From Defluviitalea saccharophila (GTDB lineage Bacteria; Bacillota; Clostridia; Lachnospirales; Defluviitaleaceae): 64,000 nucleotides of DNA. Numbering within the stretch: the first letter of the stretch is position 1; each line of letters begins with the position of its first letter. This document shows, in pieces, positions 17,840 to 25,929 of the stretch. Under the pieces are notes generated by a model, which did not search any database, had not been told where the DNA came from, and saw only the letters and a list, made by a program, of their open reading frames with translations. Both the position numbers and the translations under genes were made by a program. Location: the NCBI RefSeq assembly GCF_038396635.1, contig NZ_CP121687.1:2470592-2534591 (forward strand), in the 5' to 3' direction.

Positions 17840-20317
17840 TTATTGGATTTCGCCCACATATGTGAAATCATAATTTTCATCGTTAAATCTAAAATAGTAC
17901 GTATGTCTTATGAAAGTCATCTTCTTTTGATTTAGGGTCCTTATAGTATTCTTCATAGTCCCCTGTTATTCCAATAAAATCTATAATATTGGATAAAGCA
18001 TATTCGGCATCATGAATGACATAATCTGGATCGTATGAATCACCGAATGTCTTAGTGAACAGCTCGTCAAATCTACTTATATCTGTTGTATAGGTTAAAT
18101 TTTCCCCAATAGGCTGATCTGAACGTACAAAGCGATATTTACCGTGCGAAGCATTAGTGTTTTTAGTTGCATTTTCCTTTGATGTAGAAGTTGAAACAGA
18201 AGCCAGTAAAGCATTTTGATAGGCCTTTTCTGCTACGGATACAGCATTTGGAAGTTCAGCAAAAGTATAGATATCTAATTCATTAAAGTCTATTCCTTTA
18301 AGTTGATTTTGTACCGATATTAAATGTTCTGCAGAAACTGCAAAGTTCAAATCTGCTTCACCTATACCGGAAGTGGTTACGCCAATTACTTTTCCTTTTT
18401 CATTAAATAATGCACCACCGGAGTTACCATGGGTAATGGGTATTGAGATTTGAATGAGATAAGTACCTACCTTTTCCCAGGTATTTGATATTATACCGGT
18501 AGAAACAGTATTAAAAAGTCCTAAAGGAGAGCCAATGGCTACTGCAACTTCACCTTTTTCAACTTCATTGATTCCACCAAGGTTTACCGGCTCAATTCCA
18601 ACTTGTTCTTTTAGTTTTAGAACAGCCAGGTCAAGCATTGCATCGGCACATACTATTCCATCTACATCTAGTATGGTTTCGTCTGAAAGGTGGACAGCTG
18701 CCTTAGTTCCATCTTTGATGACATGATAGTTTGTTACAATAAAACCATCTGCAATGAAAAATCCGCTGCCTTGAGCGACGCCTTCAGGGACTTCAACCAT
18801 TACTACCACCACTTTAGGATCATTTTGCTGTACGATTTCTTTACAGATTTTAATGACTCTTCTGCAGTGCCGGAAGGAACAAATGATTGCAGGGTATCTT
18901 CAGTAGCAATATTATCATTCCCTTTGAATTCCTGATAAGCTACTTCGATTGCTCCGTTTCTTTTATCAAGATCTTCTTTAGATATTCCTTCCATAGCAAG
19001 GTATTTTAATTCACCATCTTTTGTTTCGATGATAATTGCATTATTGTACAAGGTGACTTCTCCCTGTCTATGTTTAACCCCTTCTTCTGTTTCTATTTCA
19101 TAGTCTGCATAGCATACAAAGTCCAATTTTACAAGATATTCTATACCATGGGGTTTTTCGTTTTTACCCATGACGGCGACATCTTCAAAGCTGCGCACTT
19201 CTAATCCCATCATGGCAAACAAAACATCTTCCTGTATTGGAAATAAAGTATATTCCGGGCCTTGATAAGCATACTTATTATAAAACTCAGCGGAACTGTC
19301 TAGTCGATCAAGTTCCATTACAGCAGTTTTAGCGAATTCTACAATATCTTCTTCTGTAAATCTGCTGGAGTTTGACGTATCCTCTTTGAAATAACTAAAG
19401 TGAATTCCATTCTTGTCTACAATATCCGTTATATTTGTTGAAGATGACTCAGTATAATTGACTCCGGTGGTACCTTCAGAGTCGGTATTTTCTACTGGAG
19501 TATTTATAATTCCTAACAATGCTACTCCTACCATGAATAAACCGATAATGATTCCAACCCCAAAGAAAATGCCTATCGTTTTTAGAACTTTGGTTGCAGA
19601 TTTATTTTCTCCATGGCTAGAAGCAGGATATGAAGATGTTGTCACAGGGGTATTAGGAATCTGATTTGAAGGTAGAGCCGGTTGAGGCGCATTCTGTTCT
19701 TGTATGGTCTGTGCTGATACAGTCTGCTCAAGGATAGTGGATTCTGGTGCAGCCACTTCTGATACAGCTGGTTCTGAAACCGTCGGCTGCGGTTCAGTTT
19801 GTTCCGATGCAGTCAGTTCTGATACAGTCTGCTCCGGTATAGCACGTTCGGGGATAGCTGACTCAGGCTCACTAGTTTCAGGAATAGTGGAATCCGTATT
19901 AGATTCGCTATATTCAGACGGTGGCATAATATTTTTAAGTATTTCTGCAAGCTGATCAATAGTCTCATTTATTGTATTTTTTGTAGCATCTAAAGTAAAA
20001 GGAGTTGATAAATAGTATTCTAAATGTTTAGAAGGTGGGATATCCTGAATTTTAAGTGTAACAATGATTTTGTCTTTTTCTACTGCCTTTCCTACCTCTC
20101 TTAAAACTTGTTGAGAAGAGTTGGAATTAGAGGAAAAGATGACGATTACGGCATTACACTTTTCAATAGCGTTAATTACAGCTTCACCATAGCTTTGACC
20201 TAGTTGTACATCTCTAGCAGGAATCCAGCATTTTAAGCCTTTTTCCTCTAATCCATTACATATTGCTTCAGCAACCGCTTTGTCATTAGAGGAATAGGAA
20301 AGATAAATATAACTCAT
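17840..20317 (-). pseudogene. TIR - repeat linker - TM - HtrA-like protease (copy 2), broken
   Basis: A paralogue of the gene at 12346-14682 in two frames. The first piece (20317-18803, 504 residues) has a TIR domain with the conserved Glu74, a pentapeptide-repeat linker and a full-length membrane helix (IGIFFGVGIIIGLFMVGVAL). It ends prematurely in SYSKMILKWW. The second piece (to 17889) has an intact HtrA-like domain (TNYHV, MLDLAVL, GNSGGALF). Comparison with copy 1 shows one A missing from an A-run near 18838-18843. A further loss of about 80 codons with frame change near 17915 leaves the true C-terminal motif (YYFRF...YVGEIQ) out of frame, ending at 17840. GAGGTGAA precedes the ATG. Confidence 0.85.
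19695..19889. repeat. 15-bp coding minisatellite in TIR-protease copy 2
   Basis: About thirteen degenerate 15-base units (example AGTTCTGATACAGTC on the plus strand) encode pentapeptides such as TVSEQ and AVSEP. The unit length matches the array in copy 1, but the number differs (about thirteen against eight). Confidence 0.8.
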
Positions 20318-20417
20318 TGCTTCACCTCATACCAAAATATTTTTTATCCACCATATTTGATCATGTCTTACTCTAGTGGATTTTAACTTAAAAAAAGGCT
20401 CTTTTTAACATTAATAG

Positions 20418-20446
20418 TATATATTAAAGAGAAAATATTGACAATA
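20418..20446 (-). promoter_or_regulatory. Sigma-A promoter of the TIR cluster
   Basis: On the minus strand TTGTCA (20446-20441), a 17-base spacer, then TATACT (20423-20418), about 100 bases upstream of the TIR copy 2 ATG. It is the best promoter match in the intergenic region and could drive the whole cluster. Confidence 0.65.
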
Positions 20447-20561
20447 CTGAATTCATTTTTTCCTCTCATCTAGGGGATTCTCCAAAGGGCATTTTTTATA
20501 TGTATATTTAACTGGTTTTAGGACAAAATTTTCAATATACAAAGGAAAGGAGAGCCAATAT

Positions 20562-22475
20562 ATGAGTGAAATAACATTAGAAAAACCCGAAGGCAGAATA
20601 AGCTACCATGATTCCGTAGAGGAAATGGTAAAACGCATTCGGGAAGACGGTATGTCCAATGTATTCGATAGATGGGATTTACAAGAAAAGATACGCTGCA
20701 AATTCTGTCTGGAGGGCTTAAGCTGTCAGCTTTGTTCCCAAGGCCCTTGCAGAATAAGTGAAAAAGGCGGACAGGATAAAGGTGTCTGCGGTATCGGCCC
20801 GGATGCCATGGCAATGAGAAACCTGCTTCTTAGAAATATTATGGGTGCGGGGACTTACAGCCACCATGCCTATGAAGCCTTTAGAACTCTAAGAGCCACA
20901 GGAGAAGGAAAAACGCCTTTCAAAATTAAAGATGTGGATAAACTTAAGTGGATGTGTGAAAAAGTTGGGATTGGCGTAAGTCAGGATATGAATAAAATGG
21001 CCATTGAACTGGCTGACTTCCTGGAGCATCAACTGCGAATCGGAACCGACGAACCGAATATTATGGTTGAAGTCTTTGCGCCGAAAAAAAGAAAGCAGCT
21101 CTGGCGAGATCTGCATATTTATCCTGCAGGGGTAACCCATGAAGAACAAATATGTGTAGCAAGTTGCCTTACCAATGTAGATGGTGACCATGTTTCCTTA
21201 GCAAAGAAAGCCTTAAGACTAGGCCTGGCGACGATTTATAATGCCCAAATAGGCCTGGAAATGACTCAGGATATATTGTTTGGAACTCCAAAACCCCACG
21301 AAGTTACAGTGGACTTAGGTATTATGGACCCCGATTATATCAACATTGTATTTAACGGGCATCAGCCTTGGGCAGGGGTTGCAACCATACAAAAAGTAAG
21401 GGATCCGAAAGTTCAGGAAAGAGCAAAGGCAGCAGGGGCTAAGGGACTTAGAATAGTAGGTTCCATTGAAACAGGACAAGAACTCCTTCAAAGATTTGAA
21501 GTGGATGATGTATTTGTAGGGCTTATGGGGAACTGGCTAGCCATCGAACCTCTCTTGGCTACGGGAACCGTAGATGTCATGGCGATGGAAGAAAACTGTT
21601 CTCCACCGGCTATTGACATGTATGCTGAAAAATATCAGGTCACCCTGGTGAGTGTAAGTACGATTGTCTCTATGCCAGGACTGGAGCATGCAATTCCTTA
21701 TCATCCTGATAAAGTAGATGAAATGGCAGATACCTTAATTGATTTGGCAATCGAAAACTTTAAAAAGAGAAAAGGCAAGGTAGAGCCTAAGGTTCCAAAG
21801 ATTACTACAAAGGCGATTGCCGGATTTTCCACAGAAGCGGTACTTGAGGCCCTTGGAAATAAATTAGATCCGTTGGTGGATGTTATTAAAGCAGGAAAAA
21901 TCAAAGGCGTTGTTGCCCTTGCTAACTGTTCTACATTGCGAAACGGTCCTCAGGATTGGAATACTGTTAATTTAACAAAGCAACTCATTAAAAAAGATAT
22001 CCTGGTTGTCAGCGGTGGCTGTGGAAACCATGCCTTAGAAGTGGCAGGATTATGTAATCTGGATGCTGTAAATCTGGCAGGAGAAGGCTTAAAAGAAATT
22101 TGCAATGCCTTAAAGATTCCACCGGTACTGAGCTTTGGTACCTGTACCGATACAGGAAGAATTTCCATGCTGGTGACTGCTTTAGCGGATCACTTGGATG
22201 TGGATGTATCGGATCTTCCGATTGCCGTAACAGCGCCGGAATGGATGGAACAAAAAGCAACCATTGACGGAGTATTTGCCATAGCTTATGGGGCATATAC
22301 CCATCTGTCTCCTACACCGTTTATTACCGGGGCACCTGCATTGGTTAAATTATTAACTGAAGATGTAGAAGGATTAACTGGCGGAAAAGTAGCCTTAGGA
22401 GACAATCCGGTAGAAGTAGCCAATAACATAGAAGCACATATTATTTCAAAACGAAAGAAATTGGGGCTTAATTAA
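20562..22475 (+). CDS. CooS-family protein (CO dehydrogenase-like) lacking a C-cluster Cys
   Basis: A 637-residue CooS-fold protein. The N-terminal FeS cysteines are present: C46, C49, C55, C58, C63 and C76 (SQGPCRI). Of the C-cluster ligands I can see the His in NGHQP (about H267) and cysteines in ENCS, ANCST, GGCGN and GTCTD. The motif that is ICCTG in true CO dehydrogenases reads SIETG at 301-305, so one cluster cysteine is absent. Such deviant proteins are known; Carboxydothermus CooS-V carries an Fe/S/O cluster and does not oxidise CO. No cooC, cooF or acetyl-CoA synthase gene is adjacent. An oxidoreductase acting on small N or O compounds is likelier than a CO dehydrogenase. AAAGGAGAG precedes the ATG. 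Confidence 0.85.
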   Translation: MSEITLEKPEGRISYHDSVEEMVKRIREDGMSNVFDRWDLQEKIRCKFCLEGLSCQLCSQGPCRISEKGGQDKGVCGIGPDAMAMRNLLLRNIMGAGTYSHHAYEAFRTLRATGEGKTPFKIKDVDKLKWMCEKVGIGVSQDMNKMAIELADFLEHQLRIGTDEPNIMVEVFAPKKRKQLWRDLHIYPAGVTHEEQICVASCLTNVDGDHVSLAKKALRLGLATIYNAQIGLEMTQDILFGTPKPHEVTVDLGIMDPDYINIVFNGHQPWAGVATIQKVRDPKVQERAKAAGAKGLRIVGSIETGQELLQRFEVDDVFVGLMGNWLAIEPLLATGTVDVMAMEENCSPPAIDMYAEKYQVTLVSVSTIVSMPGLEHAIPYHPDKVDEMADTLIDLAIENFKKRKGKVEPKVPKITTKAIAGFSTEAVLEALGNKLDPLVDVIKAGKIKGVVALANCSTLRNGPQDWNTVNLTKQLIKKDILVVSGGCGNHALEVAGLCNLDAVNLAGEGLKEICNALKIPPVLSFGTCTDTGRISMLVTALADHLDVDVSDLPIAVTAPEWMEQKATIDGVFAIAYGAYTHLSPTPFITGAPALVKLLTEDVEGLTGGKVALGDNPVEVANNIEAHIISKRKKLGLN

Positions 22476-22480
22476 TACAG

Positions 22481-22522
22481 AATGACGAGGAGATAGTTTT
22501 GACTATTCCCTCGTCATTTTTT
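22481..22522 (+). terminator. Terminator after the CooS-family gene
   Basis: AATGACGAGG pairs with CCTCGTCATT at about 22509-22518, with extra pairing in between, followed by six T. Confidence 0.85.
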
Positions 22523-22565
22523 GTTATATAATAAATGCAAGTACTATTTTTAGGGGGGAGATACA

Positions 22566-23426
22566 ATGGAAAATCAGTGGCTTAAAGTCAGTACGAAAGC
22601 AGAAGGAGCAGAGCTGACAAGTATTCTGCTAAAAAAAGATAACACCGAATATTTATGGCAGGGAGATCCTAAAATATGGGGAAGACATGCGCCCATTTTG
22701 TTCCCCATTGTAGGAAGGCTTAAAGAAAATAGATGCACCATTGATGGAAAAGAATATCATATGACCCAGCATGGATTTGCGAGAGACATGACTTTTGATA
22801 TCCTGGAAGAATCCGAGGAGCATATTCTATATCAGCTGACAAGCAATGAAGATACCCTTAAACATTATCCCTATCGTTTTCAATTAAGAGTGGAGTACAT
22901 ATTAAAAGAAAAAAGTATCATAATAAAGTATTCCGTGAAAAATATCGATGATCAAAAAATATATTTTTCAATTGGTGCCCATCCCGGATTTAATTGCCCT
23001 CTCTTAGAAGGGGAAAGCATGGAAGACTATGTCTTGGAATTTGAAAAAGAAGAAGTTTTAGATAAAATGTGCTTGGATAATGGGCTCATTTTAGAAGAAA
23101 AACAACCCTTCTTAAATCATGAAAAAACAATTTCACTCACAAAGGATTTATTTATTAATGATGCCCTTATTGTAGAAAATACAGCATCTAAGTCCATCAC
23201 TTTAAAAAGCACGAAGTCCAATAAATCAGTATGTGTTACCTTTGATGAGTTTCGATATTTAGGCATTTGGTCAAAGCCTGAGGGAGCACCGTTTGTATGT
23301 ATTGAACCTTGGCTTGGCATTGCAGACTATAAAGATAAAACAGTAGATTTTAAGGACAAAGCAGGAATTCTATCCCTTGATCCTGAAGAAGAATCCCAAT
23401 GTTCCTATATCATTAGCATTGAGTAA
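22566..23426 (+). CDS. Aldose 1-epimerase family protein (LacX-like)
   Basis: A 286-residue galactose-mutarotase-fold protein. It has the family entry motif WGRHAPILFPIVGRL near residue 38, the catalytic-region His in QHGFARD near 69, GAHPGFNCPL near 138 and a C-terminal CIEPWLGIAD. It interconverts alpha and beta anomers of hexoses or their phosphates in the cytoplasm. The length fits the bacterial LacX-like subgroup. It stands alone between two terminators, with GGGGGAG before the ATG, so no pathway is indicated by neighbours. Confidence 0.85.
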   Translation: MENQWLKVSTKAEGAELTSILLKKDNTEYLWQGDPKIWGRHAPILFPIVGRLKENRCTIDGKEYHMTQHGFARDMTFDILEESEEHILYQLTSNEDTLKHYPYRFQLRVEYILKEKSIIIKYSVKNIDDQKIYFSIGAHPGFNCPLLEGESMEDYVLEFEKEEVLDKMCLDNGLILEEKQPFLNHEKTISLTKDLFINDALIVENTASKSITLKSTKSNKSVCVTFDEFRYLGIWSKPEGAPFVCIEPWLGIADYKDKTVDFKDKAGILSLDPEEESQCSYIISIE

Positions 23427-23429
23427 TAT

Positions 23430-23474
23430 AAAAACTCCTTTTTGGCATAATCTGAAAACCAAAAAGGAGTTTTT
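23430..23474. terminator. Bidirectional terminator between convergent genes
   Basis: AAAAACTCCTTTTTGG pairs perfectly with CCAAAAAGGAGTTTTT. It serves the epimerase gene and the chemoreceptor gene. Confidence 0.9.
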
Positions 23475-23490
23475 CTTATGGATATGAGTA

Positions 23491-24489
23491 TTAATTTTTA
23501 TAAGTATCTATAAGCTGTTGAAGAGCATTCAATTTGTTTGCCATATGGTCGCTTAATTGTTTTAGCTCTCCAATAGATTGCACTTGAATATGATTGTTTT
23601 GTTTTAATTCACCATAGATATCGTCCCCTTGATGGGAAGTAGCCGCAGCCGCAGCAGCATCAACCGTATCTGAAATGTATTTCATATTTTTTAAGATCAA
23701 ATCAATGGTTTTATTGATAGTGCTGGATTGAGAAAGAATCGTGTCAACAAATTGGCTGATGCTTTCAAAAGCATCTCCTGCCTTATTAACTGCTGTAACT
23801 GTTTCAGTAACTTCAGCAGCACTGCTGGACATAATTTCGGAGATTTCTGTTGTTTGTTTTTGTAATCCGGAAATTAAGTTGGTGATGTCTTCTGCTGATT
23901 TTGAAGATTGTTCTGCTAATTTACGTACTTCTTCAGCAACAACGGCAAAACCTTTACCATGTTCCCCTGCTCTTGCTGCTTCGATGGAAGCATTTAAAGC
24001 AAGAAGATTGGTTTGGCTGGAGATACTGGTAATGATCTGAGAAATATTACCGATTTCACTGGAACTTTTGTTTAAGGAAGAAATCGTATGATTGGTTCTT
24101 TCAATTGTATTTTTCAGTTTGTTAATTTTATTAATAGATTCTTCAACATATACTTGGCCGTCTTTTGCAGTTTTAACCGCATTGCCTGCGATCTCGTTCA
24201 TAGATTCAATACTATCTGAAATATGTTTTGTTTCAGTGGCAAGAGAATCATACTGATTTGTAATATCTGCTAATTGAGAGACATTATTCATATAAGAAGG
24301 TGCTTGCTGATTTAAAAGGGATGAAATAGACTCTGAAGCATCGGATGCCGCAGATATAATATCTTTTAATTCGTCCACACTGGTTTTTACAGGATTTAAA
24401 GCGTCGTCAAATTGGCGAATTAATTCTTTTTGTAGATTTTCATTTTGTTGAGTTGCTTTTTCTTCTTGTTTCTTTCTAAAGATTCCCAT
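23491..24489 (-). CDS. Soluble methyl-accepting chemotaxis-type signalling protein
   Basis: A 332-residue protein made almost only of a chemoreceptor cytoplasmic coiled coil. The conserved hairpin tip is near residues 160-195 ([20 protein letters not shown], then [17 protein letters not shown]). No membrane segment and no recognisable ligand domain are present; the N-terminal 60 residues are charged and helical. It would signal to CheA/CheW from the cytoplasm, but no chemotaxis gene is adjacent. GGAGGG precedes the ATG. Its 5' region carries a palindrome, ATTATGATCATAAT near 24532-24545, that could be an operator. Confidence 0.88.
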   Translation of the reverse strand: MGIFRKKQEEKATQQNENLQKELIRQFDDALNPVKTSVDELKDIISAASDASESISSLLNQQAPSYMNNVSQLADITNQYDSLATETKHISDSIESMNEIAGNAVKTAKDGQVYVEESINKINKLKNTIERTNHTISSLNKSSSEIGNISQIITSISSQTNLLALNASIEAARAGEHGKGFAVVAEEVRKLAEQSSKSAEDITNLISGLQKQTTEISEIMSSSAAEVTETVTAVNKAGDAFESISQFVDTILSQSSTINKTIDLILKNMKYISDTVDAAAAAATSHQGDDIYGELKQNNHIQVQSIGELKQLSDHMANKLNALQQLIDTYKN

Positions 24490-24684
24490 AGTAAACCCTC
24501 CTGTAATATAGTTTCAGATTATCATAGACCTATTATGATCATAATAATAAATTAGTCCGTTTAAAAAATCTATGACGATTGATCTGCTAACCTTTATTAT
24601 AAATCATATAATATAGAAAGAAAAGGAGAAATTTTTTGTTATTTGTAATAATTTAGAAGAAATAATGGAAAACAGAATTATCTC

Positions 24685-24713
24685 TTGGTATGAAGTAGAA
24701 TAAAGGGTATAAT
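24685..24713 (+). promoter_or_regulatory. Sigma-A promoter of the deacetylase lipoprotein gene
   Basis: TTGGTA, a 17-base spacer, then a perfect TATAAT at 24708-24713, 37 bases upstream of the ATG. Confidence 0.75.
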
Positions 24714-24749
24714 ATAAAATGACATAACTTAACTTAGGAGAGATGAAAA

Positions 24750-25877
24750 ATGAATAAAAGCTTTAAACACAGTTTAGCCTTCTTATTGGCCCTAAGTATC
24801 CTGTTTGGACTAACAGCCTGTGCAAAAAATGATAAGGTAATTCAAGAAGAACAAAAAATCAATGAAAGGGTTGAGATTCCGGATACGACTGAGACAGAAG
24901 CACCGAAAGAAGAAAATAAGGAAGATAATGAAGCAAAAGAAGAAAGTGTTGAGATAGATTACCAAAAAGTAAGACCCAATGAATTAGGACATATCATGAT
25001 TATTATGTACCATGGGATTGTAGAAAGCAATCCACCGAGCCCCTATCAAAGAACTGTAGAAGGACTTAAAGAAGATTTAAAATATCTCTATGAAAATGGC
25101 TACAGACCTATATCCATGAGGGACTACATAGACAATAATATTTCTGTAGAAGCAGGATGTACTCCGGTTATACTGACATTTGACGATGGCATCAGTTCAA
25201 GTTTTTCATTAATCGAAGAAAATGGAGAACTCAAACCGACCCCTGATAGTGCCGTAGACATTATGAATAGATTTTATGAAGAACATCCTGACTTTGGAAG
25301 ACATGCGGTGTTTTATATCAATGGAGATAATGATCCCTTTGCTGGAGCAGGAACGTTTAAAGAAAGGGTAGAGTATCTAATCAATAATGGATACGAAGTA
25401 TCCAATCATACCTATTCCCATGCCCATTTATCAAAACTGGGTGCAGAGGAAATACAGGAACAAATTGGCAAAGTAGATCAGATGATTAAAGAAGCATTGC
25501 CCGGATATATATTAGATTCCTTCTCCTATCCTTTTGGAGAAAGACCTAAGGAGGAATTAAGGCATCTAATCGAAAAAGGAAGCTATAACAGCAAAGAATA
25601 CAGCTACAAAATAGGGCTTAGGGAAGGCCCCAGCGGACCTTTTGTTCCCATTAATCATATTAAATTTGATCCCTTGAATGTTCCAAGAGTCAGAGGTTCC
25701 AGGGGAGAAGAAGGAGATTTAGGCTGGTATTTGGAGTATTATGAAAAGCATCCGGAGTATAGATATATTTCCGATGGAAACCCTAATCGTATTGCGATAC
25801 CTAAAAGTGAGGAAGAAAATGTTAATAAGGATAGTTTAGGAGATAAGGAATTATATGTGTATACAATAGAAGACTAA
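24750..25877 (+). CDS. Polysaccharide deacetylase lipoprotein
   Basis: A 375-residue exported protein. The first 24 residues form a lipoprotein signal ending in LTAC, so it is likely anchored by lipid on the outer membrane face. An acidic linker precedes a NodB-type deacetylase domain: MIIMYHGI near residue 87, VILTFDDG near 142 and SNHTYSHAH near 220. The family removes N-acetyl groups from peptidoglycan or capsular glycans with a metal ion. It is transcribed from its own promoter and followed by a small hairpin before addB. It is the second of three deacetylases in the window. Confidence 0.85.
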   Translation: MNKSFKHSLAFLLALSILFGLTACAKNDKVIQEEQKINERVEIPDTTETEAPKEENKEDNEAKEESVEIDYQKVRPNELGHIMIIMYHGIVESNPPSPYQRTVEGLKEDLKYLYENGYRPISMRDYIDNNISVEAGCTPVILTFDDGISSSFSLIEENGELKPTPDSAVDIMNRFYEEHPDFGRHAVFYINGDNDPFAGAGTFKERVEYLINNGYEVSNHTYSHAHLSKLGAEEIQEQIGKVDQMIKEALPGYILDSFSYPFGERPKEELRHLIEKGSYNSKEYSYKIGLREGPSGPFVPINHIKFDPLNVPRVRGSRGEEGDLGWYLEYYEKHPEYRYISDGNPNRIAIPKSEEENVNKDSLGDKELYVYTIED

Positions 25878-25902
25878 AAGAAGCTGGAAACAGCTTCTTT
25901 TG
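25878..25902 (+). terminator. Short terminator between deacetylase and addB
   Basis: AAGAAGCTG, loop GAAA, then CAGCTTCTT and a short T-run (TTTTGT). The T-run is weak, so read-through into addB is possible. Confidence 0.6.
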
Positions 25903-25929
25903 TATAAAAGTAATTTTGGAGGAATAACT

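Noticed and set aside
19695-19889. CRISPR array
   Set aside because: Repeat units are 15 bases with no spacers and lie in a coding frame; they are a protein repeat.
20562-22475. Functional CO dehydrogenase label
   Set aside because: A C-cluster cysteine is missing and no partner genes are present, so only fold-level naming is justified.
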